From assembly GCA_945643635.1 (NCBI GenBank), contig CALZFC010000248.1, positions 528,501 through 592,500 of the forward strand: 64,000 nucleotides of DNA, given 5' to 3'. The position numbers were made by a program, and so were the translations under genes. Below the pieces are notes generated by a model. It saw only the letters and a program-made list of their open reading frames with translations. It searched no databases and was not told where the DNA came from. The stretch comes from Allodiplogaster sudhausi. Taxonomy: Eukaryota; Nematoda; Chromadorea; Rhabditida; Diplogasteridae. This document shows, one piece after another, positions 21,668 to 33,579 of the stretch (positions are counted from its first letter, which is position 1; every line of letters begins with the position of its first letter).

Positions 21668-22841
21668 ACCCTCGACAGTAAAATGGGCAAGATTGGAGTG
21701 CTGCTCGCGAAGAAAGCGGCGACTTCTGCCGAGACGGCCGAGAGCACGGCACGCGTTGAGCAGGCGAGGCAACATCTTCTCTCTTTCTCTGCTGTCTCTT
21801 CATATCTCGTTTCTCTCTACTTCTTCTCATGGAAAGAACACTGAAATGGTTTCAGGTTTTGAATCTCGTTCAGAATCTCCTGAGTGCTGCGGAGTCCATC
21901 GAAAAGGTACTTTTAATTCCTTGCTGCGGAAAAGAAGACATTGGGGGGTTTTCCACATCAAAGAACGACTATTTTTGAGTATCGTATTCCTTCGTTGCAG
22001 AATTGCGGCTCGGGCAGAGCGCTCGCGTACTCGAAGCTGTCGGATGCGATGGAGAAGTATGGGAAGAGGATGGAGAAAGACGAGGCCATCCAGCACTGCT
22101 CCACTGTTCAGAGTCAGCGTAAAAAGAAGAAGAAAAAAGGCCGCCAAAATAGAACGGGAACAGTTTCATGCCTGGAAATGCATGTTTTCCTTGGTATAAG
22201 AGCTTTCTTAATTCGAAGAGAGCTACGCTGAGGCGGCCAGCGTCCGCCGCAAGTATGCGAAGAAATTCGTTGCCGAGATCATCGAGCCACTCAAGCAGCT
22301 CAAGGTCGAGCTCTCCAAAGATTATGAAAGATCGCTCTACTTTATTTGATTCTCTCACCAAAATCATAAATGCAGGAGTCTGGCGTGGACATGAAGAACC
22401 AGATGAAAGAGCTGGAGAAGGCACGCAAGGAGGCGGGCCAAGCAGCGGCGCGTATCAAGGGAAAGGAGGACGATGAGGAGCTCAAGCAGGCCAAGGATGT
22501 TAGGATGTGCAAATAATCATTATCAATTCTGTACTTTTCTAGAGATTTATCCACAATTGAAACATTCAAATTGATTAGTTGCTCATTAATTTAAAGAATG
22601 CCGAAAACGCTCTGGCCGAGACTGAGAAGCGGGTCGTCCAGGGAATCAGCGATTACCTCAAGAACGTACGTTGTTTCTCTCTTAAAACAATAATTCCGTG
22701 TCAGTTTCACATGAAAATAACATTCTCCCTTACTTCTTTTTTTCCTTTCAGACGACGTCTTCTCTGGTGTCGCTGTCGAAGTCGATGATGGCTGCGGAGA
22801 AGGCGATGCAGAAGGACATGAAGGAAGCACTCGCGGCTTAG
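21668..22841 (+). CDS. BAR/F-BAR-like helical, membrane-curving protein (probable)
   Basis: Plus-strand exons include 21,668-21,763; 21,856-21,906; 22,001 to about 22,120; about 22,215-22,330; about 22,375-22,500; about 22,598-22,664; and about 22,752-22,841. An internal ATG lies at 21,683 (MGKIGVLLAKKAATSAETAE). Peptides are long amphipathic helices rich in K, E and A: VLNLVQNLLSAAESIEK; LAYSKLSDAMEKYGKRMEKD; VRRKYAKKFVAEIIEPLKQL; NQMKELEKARKEAGQAAARI; ALAETEKRVVQGISDYLKN. The order and composition, including the FxxEIIEPLKxL block, fit a BAR-type dimer that binds curved membranes in endocytosis. That is inference from pattern, not a secure match. Intron 1 appears to use a GC donor (CAG|GCGAGG). 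The first exon may be missing and the junction near 22,120 is unresolved. Confidence 0.6.
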
Positions 22842-22948
22842 AGAAAAGGAAAATAAAGAGAGCGACGAAATCTTGTACCTCGTTCCTACAATGCAAAAAT
22901 ATAGGTTATGAACAATTTCAACGAAAAAATGGTGGGTGGGGGGGGGAA

Positions 22949-23507
22949 TAATTAAAGAATGAGCAATAACTTATGAAGAAAAATTGGTTCAGCTTGTATA
23001 AAAAAAGTGCGACATGCATGTTTATTCTTTTTTTTTGTAAAGTGTTCTTAGAAATCTATTTCATTGTAAAGTGTTCTTTACAAATCTAGGAGTCATGAGC
23101 TAGACGGTGAATTTTCTTCTTATGTTCGATTGTCTGCAGCCGCCGTAGTAAAGTGTCGCATTTTGAGGGGTAATCCTCAGGATGTTACCCATGAGGATAA
23201 TCTATTTGAATCTCTGGCATGAGTAATTAATAATTAAAGAATGAGCAATAACTTATGAAGAAAAATTGGTTCAGCTTGTATAAAAAAAGTGCGACATGCA
23301 TGTTTATTCTTTTTTTTTGTAAAGTGTTCTTTAGAAATCTATTTTATTGTAAAGTGTTCTTTACAAATCTAGGAGTCATGAGCTAGACGGTGAATTTTCT
23401 TCTTATGTTCGATTGTCTGCAGCCGCCGTAGTAAAGTGTCGCATTTTGAGGGGTAATCCTCAGGATGTTACCCATGAGGATAATCTATTTGAATCTCTGG
23501 CATGAGC
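22949..23507 (+). repeat. Direct tandem repeat, two units of about 282 bases
   Basis: Units at 22,949-23,230 and 23,231-23,507 are nearly identical (both contain gcaataacttatgaag, gtgcgacatgcatgtttatt and gtagtaaagtgtcgcat). The second unit runs into the left end of the Harbinger element, so each unit carries a copy of its terminal sequence. Confidence 0.9.
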
Positions 23508-23878
23508 GTGCTCTCTCGTACTGTCTAGCATGCCACCATTCTTTACCCTCATGGGTAATAGCATGGAAAAGGCTGCGGTGTAATGTTTGGGTAACGAGGA
23601 CAGGCCGAGAGAGCATGCAATTCTTGGAGACGCGGTCAACCTCATGTGCAAAATGGTTATGCCAATACGCATTGGCATAACCGTTTTTACCTTTCATCGT
23701 CCAGCTCCAAATTACGAATATAGTATTTGTGGTAAAAGTAACGGCGTACTGTCCGGAACCATGAAAGATTCACTCTAAATTAGCATTTGAATTGTGATCG
23801 TAATATAATTGCATTATGAGTATGTTAATTGCCGTTTATAGTTAAATCATATGCCTTATTGTTGCAGCAACGGTTTCG

Positions 23879-25665
23879 ATGGAGGAATCTAAGAAGAAGA
23901 AGAAGGAAAGCTTCTCAGCAGAGATGTCCGACTACCTGATTCTCGACATTTTCGAGAACAGGGCTCTCCTCTTTGATGGGAACGCAGATCGAGATGCGAA
24001 CGCCAACCGACGGCGCAATCTGTTCTGGGAACGACTCTGCAACCGCTTCATACTCAAGTTCCGGACGATCACAACGGCGAAGGCTATCAAGGACCACTTC
24101 AAGTATCGCAAGTCTTCCTTAAAGAAGAACATAGCGAAGTGGAATCGGTTAACTTATTCATCAGCATTCTTTTTTCATTTGGTGTATGCAACAGTTCTCC
24201 ATAATTTCTGGCTTTTGTTAGATACTTGACGCAAACCGGTGGCGGAGTTGACCGCGAAGCGGAGAAGCTTCGCGGTCCACTGACCGAACAGATGGGCCTC
24301 TCCGACTACTTGCTGTCAAGGATGTTTGCATCTTCCGAGGGCTTTAACGGTGTCGGGCCGTCATCTCTGGAGACGGGAACGGTTTGATTTATTGTGTTTT
24401 AAACTACATGGAATGCACTATGAACTTTCATGCTCCAGTAATTATGCATTAAGTGTTGTTTATCTCAGAATGCCACTCGGCGTGCGCGACTCAGTCAAGG
24501 AAGCAGCAGTTCGTCGAGTGGCCTTAACAACCAGGTACATTCAGTTTTCAAACCTACTCGAATATACTTTAGTTTCGAGTTGTTTTTATTTCTAGGTAAA
24601 AGTCGAAAATTATCTGCCCATTCGAACTGGAAGGAGCAGCGAGGAGTGCAGCGAAGTTTTTTCCTTCAACACAAGAAACGAGGTTGTTTTGATTAAATTT
24701 ATAGGTTGAGATATTATTATTGGCGAATGTTTCTGTGCTTCCTGATATGTTTTCTTGTTAGCATAGATCTTCAACAAGATTCAAGTATGTAATTTCGCAT
24801 TCTTTAAGGACCAGCGAGATGTAAGTGATGGCGAAGAAGTCCAGGTTTTAAGCAGCAAGGTGCACAAGCGGCCCATCCCTCCCGCTTATCGATTCAAGGT
24901 TTAGACTTCAACCGCATATGCTTTTATTTTATTCATTCAGTTTTGGCATCATAATTACATTCTTTCCTGCGCAGCCCGAACCAATCGATGACGACAATGA
25001 TTTCGTCATCCACTAGCAGAGACCGCCACCTCTTCGCGTCAAGGTTTAGACTTAATTGCATCGCATCCATTACTTATTGCAATACAATATGTTCCTTATT
25101 GTTAGGAACGAAGTCCGAGCTCGGGTGGCACGTCGTCCATCGAAGATGAATCGGACGACGCGAGTGACTGCAGCCCAAGGAGAAAGAAGAGGCGCGCCAA
25201 GCAGCCTACAGTCACCGAGAAGCGAGTCCTCGCTGAAATGCTGGACATGTACAAGGTACGGTAGTTTACCATTTCCTCGGATGTTTTTTTACTTTCGCTT
25301 CTTTTTCTTTTTGTTTCTACTCGTCTTTCTTTACTTTCGGATACTATCGCTTCCAGGCGCAAAAAGAAGCCTTCAAGAAGCAAGCGGAGGCAGCTGAAAA
25401 GATGCAGATGATCGCCGATCGTGTGAAGGACGGACTAGAGGCTCAAATAGAGCTCGCACGAGAGATGGCGATGTTTGATGTTTGTGTGTTTAAATGTTTA
25501 AATATTGTAATTGAGAATGATGTGGAAGTGCTCGAGCATGGTGCAGAGAACGCTTTCCCGTTCGAGGATCCCCTTGACGACCCTTTCCTGTTCGAGAAGC
25601 CGATGCGTGCAGGCAACCATAATGGTGCTCCAAGTTTAGCGTCTACTCGTTCGTTTCAACTTTAG
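23879..25665 (+). CDS. Harbinger accessory (Myb/SANT- or MADF-like) protein
   Basis: Exons are 23,879-24,147; 24,222-24,381; 24,469-24,534; 24,596 to about 24,682; about 24,810-24,899; one near 24,976-25,044; about 25,108-25,256; and about 25,358-25,665. The lysine-rich start MEESKKKKKESFSAEMSDYL leads into a helical DNA-binding-like region with spaced tryptophans (LFWERLCNRF, KNIAKWNRYL). Then come an acidic Ser-rich linker (SSIEDESDDASDCSPRRKKR, a likely nuclear signal) and a C-terminal coiled coil (KEAFKKQAEAAEKMQMIADR). In Harbinger elements the second protein binds the terminal repeats and takes the transposase into the nucleus. The exon at 24,976 contains TAG in the joining frame (DDDNDFVIH then stop); an alternative acceptor exactly at that TAG (cactag|CAG) restores the frame. 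Confidence 0.7.
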
Positions 25666-26060
25666 AAACAGTCGAATATTCCTTTTTTTTTTAGCTGTTA
25701 TTTATCCCATTTTAGCTTTCTTTTCCATCTGCTCTTTAGCAGTTTATTTAGCTTAAATAAGGGTATTATATAGTATTCTAAATTATTTGTTCGCATAGAC
25801 TATGAATGTTAAAACTTTCTTTAGTTATTTCGCCCAGGTATTCGTCTTTCTTTACAAACTTTTTGCTTTCTTAAATTTACGAGTTGTTAAGTCGAAGATT
25901 GTTTGTTACTACTAATTGTTACAATTTTAGATTGTAAGCTACCAATTATGGTGTATGTTTGTTACTAACAATTGTTAAAATTTGAGATTTTATGCTACCA
26001 ATTATGGTGTCTTTTAACTCTTCAACAATAAATGTTTATTCGAAATCATCATTGCATTCA

Positions 26061-26927
26061 TTAAAGAGCAGCCGTTAGCAGATCGCGGGGGTTTCGAGAA
26101 TGGCCGGGCAGTCGCAGTCCGCGTCGTGGGGGTCCCAAGTGGGAACGACAGTACCCTCTCTCGCTACCGTAGTTGTGCAATACAGCGCACGCAAGAGTCA
26201 CTTTCGCCGCCTTCTCCGGAGAGAGACGACACCTCGTGGAGAGAATAGTGAACCTCTTCTTTAGCCAGCCGAAGGTCTGCTCAACTACCACACGTGTCTT
26301 CGCTTGCTTCTTGTTGAAGCGGGCCTGTTGCTGGGTTACGGCCCCTCTTGCATACGGTGTCATCATCCGCTCTCCATTCTGGAACCCACTGTCCCCAACC
26401 AGTGCGTAGCCAGGGACTCCGCCAAGTGCATCAAGCGCAATCTTGGCCGTCGATTGCGAGAAGATATAGGAGTCGTGAGACGAGCCTGGGTATCTGGGGT
26501 TAAGATAAAGAAACCTGCCCCTGTGATCCACTATGACTAGAATATTTAGGGCACAGAAGCCTTTTCGGCAGCGGTAGTTTCCCGGGTTCGAAGACGGGGT
26601 GGCAATGGGAACAAGGGTCCCATCAATTGCACCAATCACATTCGGTAGACCGGCGAAGCGGGAAAATCCACGAGCAGTGTGAGCTCGCCAGGCAGCGTCA
26701 TGGACAGGGAAGGATATGAATCGATCGACTACTGCCGGCTCTGTCAGGGCGTCGACCACTCTGGTGATGATATCCGAGATTGCTTTCTGGCTTGTCCCGA
26801 ACCGGTCTGCGATGACAGACTGGTGCGTGTTCGTTGACAAGTACGTCACGCATGCAGCCACCTCGAATATTCTCTCTTCTCTCTATCTCTCTACTCTCTC
26901 TATTCTCTCTCTCACTGTCTCTCCCTC

Positions 26928-26958
<31 letters not shown>

Positions 26959-27193
26959 ATGAAGAAAAGGGCACAAAGATTACTTGATTCCGCTTCGAGA
27001 CGGGCCATTCAGTCCCATCTTCCTGCAGAAGGTGTGCATCACAGATTCGCACAAGATGATCGATCTCTCGCTTGTGGAACCGAAACTTCATGCGGAAGAT
27101 AGCTCTATTCGTTGTGTGAATGAAGGGGTGAAGGCGGCGATAGTCCATGTTATCACATCTCCGATGGCGATGAAGAAGGAAGGGAGCAGGCAT
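26061..27193 (-). CDS. PIF/Harbinger DDE transposase
   Basis: Two exons: 27,193-26,984 (MPAPFLLHRHRRCDNMDYRR) and 26,861-26,061. The catalytic core shows all three acidic positions: D in NVIGAIDGTLVPI, D in GYALVGDSGFQNG, and E in TRVVVEQTFGWLKKRF. The helix-turn-helix region is VIADRFGTSQKAISDIITRV. This is the DDE_4/HARBI1 superfamily, which cuts and pastes the element in the nucleus. The single intron (26,862-26,983) contains a (GA)n tract. The frame is open throughout, so the protein may be functional. The start ATG was chosen because the codons upstream of it read into a non-ATG start. Confidence 0.88.
26870..26960. repeat. (CT)n tract inside the transposase intron
   Basis: The plus strand reads ctctct with a final uninterrupted run of about 13 CT units. 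It makes up most of the only intron of the transposase gene. Confidence 0.9.
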
Positions 27194-27351
27194 GGCTTTC
27201 ACAATAGCAGCAATTATGATACAAGACTACAGGGCGTCTTTTCGTTGAGATTACCCTCAGGACAATGTCTGGTGAAACTAAGCGGTAATGGTTTTACCCT
27301 CATGGGTAACAACCTGAGGATTACCCCCCAAATGCGACACTTTACTACGGC

Positions 27352-28280
27352 ATCAGAAGAAAAGCTAGACTCCATTTCTCTCCCAAATATCCGTTGCCTG
27401 GTATCTATGCAGATGAGAAATTAGTCAAGCAGATTAGATTTGTGGTGCCCATATTCGCAAGTAAAAAGCGCCAACATGGGCACCACAAATCAGACAAACA
27501 TTGTAAAAAGTTTAAAAAAAAGCCCTCAGGAGTTGTATTCGATGGTACAGCTCGTTGAAGTCGCTCGCGACTGAACTGCTTTGTGGCACAGTCCACCGTC
27601 ATTTTTCTGGTCCCCCTGAACGAATATATGAAAATGATTGTCATGTGATTTATGAAAAATTTTGTGTAATCTTTATGCAATTATTATGTATTTAGTAGAC
27701 AAACTACCGTACTTTCTGATAACATTCAAACAGAAAGTACGGTTATTTGTAATTTGCATATCCACGAAAAGACACATTTTACATGTTGATGTTATTTTAC
27801 GTATTGAAGATAGCGTTTCGCTATATTTTTCACATTTCATAAAAAAAACTTCTTATTCAAATTAAATTATGTCCTTGAAGCTTTTCCATTACTCTAAGGC
27901 TGCCTCTGCTGCTTACTCTCCTGCTGAAATCTACTAGTCAGTTCCCTTCTGCGACATTGCCACACAGCCAGCCTAACGCCCAGAGCGTGGTCGTTGGTGT
28001 TCTTCTCTGGGCAGCAGCCATGACCTTGCAATCACAACTTCAGGACTCTTCTGTGCAATTTTAACACGCTCTTTTCCAGAAATTCGATATTAACTATATT
28101 TCCTTGCATAAGAAATAAGCCTATGCATTTTTATGTCGACAGCGAAGAGGATGACAACAATCGACCTTCCATTCAGTCCGGAATGATATTCACAAGTGAA
28201 GAGACTGCCGATCGATCGGAGATCATCTCTGACATCAATGATTTTAATCTCTCGAGCTGACACAGTCGCATTTACAGACT

Positions 28281-28323
<43 letters not shown>

Positions 28324-28490
28324 TTCCCGATTCCTCTCTCGCTCTGAGTCACAACTCTACTCCCTCCTCTCGCTATGTTTCTCATGGTCAATCGTTTCCT
28401 AATCCCGTACCTCATACGGATTTGCGAGCACTTGCGTGATCGCCATTGTCGCTGTCGACTGTTCAAGAACCATGCTGTGCATTGGTCAGG
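27352..28490. other. Intergenic, small hairpin at 27.7 kb
   Basis: No gene was recognised. accgtactttctg (27,707) pairs with cagaaagtacggt (27,731), a 13-base perfect stem with a loop of about 12 bases. A (CT)n run lies at 28,282-28,322. Confidence 0.5.
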
Positions 28491-28493
28491 CCA

Positions 28494-28580
28494 ACGGCTG
28501 ATAAGGATAAGCTGTAAAAGCGACGTGCAGAGATAACGTCGCAAAAGTGGTAAAGCCTAGAAGCGCAACATAAAAGACTG
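28494..28580 (+). promoter_or_regulatory. GATA sites plus TATA-like box upstream of saposin-like gene 4
   Basis: GGCTGATAAGGATAAGC (about 28,496) holds two adjacent GATA cores and is followed about 70 bases later by AACATAAAAGACTG at about 28,568. The ATG is 118 bases further on. Confidence 0.6.
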
Positions 28581-28688
28581 CCTCGCCACTGAGGGTGCTC
28601 ATCTTCGCATCATTATTTGTTATGCGAATGTATGTATATAATGATTATGATAACTTCTGATAACCTGTACATGAATGCCAGACTCAGC

Positions 28689-29345
28689 ATGCGCACCTTC
28701 ATCGTTGCCCTTGCTCTTGTCGCAGCCGTCTTCGCGACCGACGCCGTTGTGAAGAAGGCCGAGCCGCTCGTCCAGCAGCAGGTTAATCGTTGCAGGAACA
28801 AACTCGATTTCAAAGAAAATCGATAAAAAATATAGTTCAGAAGAACGGTTTCCTCTGCCCGCTCTGCGAGGGATTCATCAACGAGCTGATCAAGGCGTAC
28901 GAGCAAGGAGAGCCGGACATTGAGAAGGTTCTTTCTTTTTTAACACTATTTATTCTGTTGACATCATCCTTCCAAACTACCGTTATGGTAGGAAGCTCTC
29001 CAGGCAAAAATATTTATTATAATAAACAAGTGTTAAATTTCGATTTTCTTCCAGAAGGCCAACGAACTCTGCGAGAAGTTCCTCGGATCTTTCGCCATGA
29101 TCTGCGAGAACCTCATTGACAAGGTACGCGGAGAAATGCGGAAGAGTATAATGTAAAGTCATCTTTCAGCAATCAATCAAGCTATCAATCTTTCCTAGCC
29201 TTCTGTGTAACACAATTATAACACTATTAAAATACGAAAGCGGAATAATCTCGGACGATGGATTCAGGAGCTCGAGGAGATCCTGAAGTGGGTGGAGGCT
29301 CACGAAGACGCCCAGGCCATCTGCCACAAGCTCCATCTCTGCTAA
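28689..29345 (+). CDS. Saposin-B domain secreted protein, copy 4
   Basis: Exons 28,689-28,781; 28,841-28,927; 29,055-29,123 and 29,268-29,345, all phase 0, give 108 residues. Signal peptide MRTFIVALALVAAVFA, a short charged propeptide, then the six-cysteine domain: LCPLCEGFINELIK, ELCEKFLGSFAMICENLIDK, and AICHKLHLC at the end. Exon lengths after exon 1 are identical to copies 1-3, so all four derive from one ancestor. It is the most diverged plus-strand copy. It probably acts as a secreted, membrane-interacting protein, by family inference. Confidence 0.92.
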
Positions 29346-30764
29346 AAAGCGGAGGAATAACAATATATTTTATTCGCCCCTTGCATTTCTCAGTGAATTA
29401 TTGTGACTGATAAATTGATTTGTGTGTTTATAAAAGAATAAAAAATGACAAAAATTGTCCAATTCTATCTGGCATATCATTAAAAAAAAAGATATCTTCT
29501 GGTTGCCCGTGAGAATACGTACATAAAACATAATTACAAAAGAATATGTTGAAATAGATCAGAATAGGTATTTTATTGAGCTTGGGAAAAGATTAAAAGC
29601 GACAAGCGACAAGTGAGAATGATTCTCTCATGACTCCTTATCTCACTTTCTGACCATTTCTGATCTCTTCAGCTTGTTTACAGGACATCAGACCATCTGC
29701 AACTCTCTTCCGTCTTCATTCTTTGCTTTTTTATAGTTCATATCTCTCGCTTGCTTGTTCTGTTCTCTTTTTCCTTAATCTATGGAACCTTATAGTTGCG
29801 TCTCTCTTTTTATTTACTAGCCCGAATAAACAAAAGTGTTTCAGCTTTACAATGTTTAAGAGTAAAAAAAATTGAAATTCATTAAAAAGGGTAGCATTAA
29901 AAGATAATGGAAATGGAATAATTGTATTATGTATACACAATTCTTAAAATTTGATTAATTGTAACTATCGCGAGCGAGATGTGAAAGTATTTAACACATG
30001 CAGATTACAATTACTCATTGCGCTGGTGCTGACATTTGCAAACTTCACCACTTGGAGATAATTGAGTGAAAGAGAGTGACGGAGAGAGCAGTTTTCGAAT
30101 CCAAATAGTAGTGACATAGACAAACAAGCTTGGGAGGGAAGTCACTGCAGCCGATTTGGGTGGCAAAAGTGTCTCTTTTGTGAAATTCTTTGCCGAATCA
30201 GTGATTCAATTTTACTACTATCTGACCGCTAATTTTCTCCCAATTCACTCACTTCATTTTCATTTTTTTTCTCTTTCTCGACAATTTATCTCAGAGACAC
30301 ATTTTCTCTATCTGGCATTGATAATGAGTTCTGTCTCTTTCTCTCTCTCTTTTGTTCTCTCTTTCTCTCTCTGTCACTTCACCAGTCTCTATTTCAGTTG
30401 CTAGTTGTCCAGCCCTCGCGTTTTGTACCCTTTACAAATAGCATGCAAACAGTGAGGGTGGTAAGTGAAATGCGCTTTGTGTGAATGACAATTGAGCAAT
30501 GTCGAAACAGATTATAGATCTCGACCTCTGCACCCCCCTCTCTTTATCTCTCTCTCTCACTCTTTGTCCCTCCATGTTCTATTCACGACAATCTGCGAAT
30601 AAGCTGTTTTATCCACAAGGGATCTGATATTTATCTGCAAGGAACCGATATATCATGTTCAGACTTATGTAATGATCGTGAGAATCAATCTCTCGAGAAC
30701 CTGCTCATCATATTTGTATAATTACATACTCATTGCCCATTTGACAGGGTGCATCCCTAGTTCT
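29346..30764. other. Intergenic, no supported gene
   Basis: AT-rich with CT-rich stretches at about 30,260-30,390 and 30,535-30,560. No exon with recognisable similarity was found. Confidence 0.45.
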
Positions 30765-32440
30765 TCACATGGCAGCCACATTGAGAAGTGGCTGATCGTC
30801 TTGGTCGTTTGTCATGGCGAACACGTCCTTGTCGGTCTCTTCTCTCTTCCGAATATCGACAAGTTCGAGAGAGCGATCGACGGCTTCTGAATATTCGCGT
30901 GGATGCTTAAGAAGATGTCGGACGTGGGGCGACTCGGCGAAGCGATGGAAGGAGACTGGAATTCCACGGTGGCACGCGAGGTATTCATGGAACTCCTGCA
31001 GATTCCATTGATATTCGGAGAGAGTTATATAAGGCACCCCTTTTCCCCCTCTCAAACAGTGTCCTTGACATCGACCTTCTCATGAATAAAATAATTCAAG
31101 GAACAGTCACTTTTTTTTTGTATCAAAAACGAAACACAAATAAGCTTACCTTGGTAGTCTTGGGTCGGCAAAGAGTATCTCCGTCTGAATAGAGGAAGAG
31201 AAGATTGCTCGGCAACTCGGGGTGCTCGCGCAGGAAGTGGAAGCCGTCCACTTCCGGCAGCGTCCTCCCGCCAAAGTTCAGTGCCAGAAACGTCTTGAGG
31301 CCTTCACGAGAGATTTTGAGTATCTGCAAAGTGTTGAGTTTAAAAATACACGCCACCAATTGGACGTGTTTAATACATATCATATCCCTTCCTAAATTTT
31401 TTTTTTTTTTTTTTTTTTACAAAATATGAGAATAGAAAACGAATAATTCGCCTAAGAAAGACGGACTTCGAGTTGGCGCCAGAGAGGATAGAAAAGCAGG
31501 CGCTGCCAGAGCGGAGCTGCCTTCAGCCATGGCAGACTTACACTGTCCAGAACGTTCTTGTGTGGAGGTCCGATCTGACAATAATTATTTTAAAAAAACG
31601 TAGAAGGTAGTGAAAACTGCCCCTACCTTGAGATGGTCAACGTAGACGGGGCAGCTGTCGAAGACGACGAGGTCGGTGTGGCGGAAGAGAGCGGAGAAGG
31701 GGCGAGAGTGGAGGAGAGAGACGAGAGTGTACAGCCCTTGCATGCTCATCACGTGGAGGATCAGACGGCGGCGCTGTTCAAAGAGAGCCGACGACAGAAG
31801 AGGAGCCAGGTGATACGTGTCTCGGCAGTCCTGCAGGTGTATAGATGAATTAGATAGAAATATTAACTTGTTCAGATGATCAATCTTATCAGTATTATTA
31901 CACTATTATGGAAACAAAATAGACAGAAAACTTAAGTGACCAAGAAATTCAAAACCTGCAGCCCATAGGAAAACGGCCGGAACGGCGCGTTGAAGCCGAT
32001 CGTCTCTATTCCCTTGTTTGAGTAGAATTCGCCGTACTTCGTGAGCTGCCGGTCTGTCGCACCTGTCGCAGTCATTTATTATAAACATTTAGAAATGATT
32101 TTGAAAATTCAATGGCAAAAGACAATTAATCTCTTGTTTTTTCCTTAATATAACTTTGTTATATTAATCAGGGCAATAGGAGTATTCAATGCTGAGAATA
32201 TAATCCCAATAAAAGAGCCAAAAACTTAAATTCACTCATTATTGCATGACACAAGGGCGGGAGAGTATGTGATTTAGAGATGATGAAATGGGCAAATATA
32301 AAATAACATATAATTAAAAGAGAGAAACCAGCCCAGCCGAGCAGCAAGACCGTGTGGGAGCGAGCGAGGCGATGCTGAGACTCGGCCGCGGCCTTCAGCA
32401 CCAGCGACACCGCAGTCGCTCCAGAAGCCGCCGGATTCAT
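30765..32440 (-). CDS. TMEM53 / DUF829 family alpha-beta hydrolase-like protein
   Basis: Minus-strand exons 32,440-32,329; 32,062-31,956; 31,830-31,627; 31,574-31,542; 31,323-31,150 and 30,995-30,765 join in matching phase to 286 residues. Exon 1 encodes AAAESQHRLARSHTVLLLGW, the first strand of the fold (VLLLGWAGA, with the dipeptide WAG typical of DUF829). Exon 2 gives the Y-x-x-G block (LTKYGEFYSNKGIETIGFNA). Exon 5 has the conserved LYSDGDTLCRPK loop. Exon 6 has the CHRGIPVSFHRFAESPHVRH segment, whose SPHVxH is the family signature. TMEM53-type proteins sit in the ER or nuclear envelope; no clear enzyme activity is known. Exon 4 could instead run on to about 31,460, where another GT lies in the same phase. 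A damaged second copy lies at 38.3-38.7 kb. Confidence 0.85.
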
Positions 32441-32890
32441 CTCTCGACAAACAAATCGTTGTCTTACACACGCAATATCTATTATTCAAACTAGTAGTGC
32501 TTGTTGTGTAAGCTGTTCATAGAGAGAACAAGAGGGACATGGGGAACGTTTCTGCAATACACAGTTTCTAAAATGTTTGTTCTCGGAGATGCAACTGGGC
32601 GGTCATAACGGGTTGTCTGGCTGATCTCTCTCTCTCTCTTTCTCTCTCTCTCTCACTCTCTTTCTCTCTCTCTCTCACTCTCTCTCTCTCTGTCAGTCTC
32701 GTTTTCTCACTCTTTGATGTCTCAGAATTTGCAGCCGTTTTTACTTTGTTTTGGAAACCGAAGTGTGATCAGTGGCGCCGAGACGCTTGCAAAATATAAG
32801 GGCGCCAAGCCACTGACTTCTCAGACAGACCACCCACATCGGTTCATCCTTTTCTTCAGCGAAAAATAGATAGAAAATGAGAGAAACATA

Positions 32891-32926
<36 letters not shown>

Positions 32927-33477
32927 TGTGTGAGAGCTGGAGCAAAGAGCGAGATCAACGAGAAAGTGAGATAGTGAGCGAGAATGAAAGAGTAGTTGGA
33001 TGCCGTCCAAATGCCATTACAACATTCTTATCTGGAGAGAAGGCATGTTGTCGGAAGGTGAAACCAGGTGGTCACAGTATGTTTTTTCTCCAGGCTGAGA
33101 GCATAAATCGGTCACAAAATTCTGAACCAAATGAACCCAGGTTTTATAGGGTTAATGGCAATTCAAGAACCCGTTGAATTTTTTAGAATCTCCGTTTGCG
33201 ACTACATACATAGTATGTATGTATGTACATACCATGTACATACATACATATGTATGTATGTATATACTTATGTATCGTGCCTTATCTTATTTATAATTTT
33301 CTAAATCATGCAACAGAAACTCGTGTATCTTGAAATGCTTGAAGCATGATACTCTAACAGTAATACCAAAACTTTCGAGAAAAATATAGTTTGATTGAAA
33401 GTGACACATGAACAATGAGATTGGCTAAATTCATGAGCAAATAGAGAGATAAAAGAGAGAGAGGGTGCAAGAGAACG

Positions 33478-33517
<40 letters not shown>

Positions 33518-33579
33518 CGAAAGGGGAAAGAGGAAGGCACACAAGGAGAGACAGCAACGTCGTGAGATCTCAACTTGCT
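32441..33579. other. Intergenic with CT/GA and tatgta repeats
   Basis: (CT)n at 32,622-32,695, (GA)n at 32,893-32,925, a tacata/tatgta palindromic microsatellite at 33,205-33,265, and (GA)n at 33,480-33,515. No gene was recognised. Confidence 0.5.

Larger units (their letters stand above)
23425..27351. mobile_element. PIF/Harbinger DNA transposon, two genes, terminal inverted repeats
   Basis: The left terminus (23,425-23,485) and the reverse complement of the right terminus (27,351-27,295) share gccgtagtaaagtgtcgcat followed by ggggtaatcctcagg and tgttacccatgagg. Between them lie a plus-strand accessory gene (23,879-25,665) and a minus-strand DDE transposase (27,193-26,061), arranged convergently. 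This two-gene layout is characteristic of PIF/Harbinger elements. The exact ends and the expected 3-base TWA duplication could not be fixed because the left side is embedded in the 282-base tandem repeat. Confidence 0.85.
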
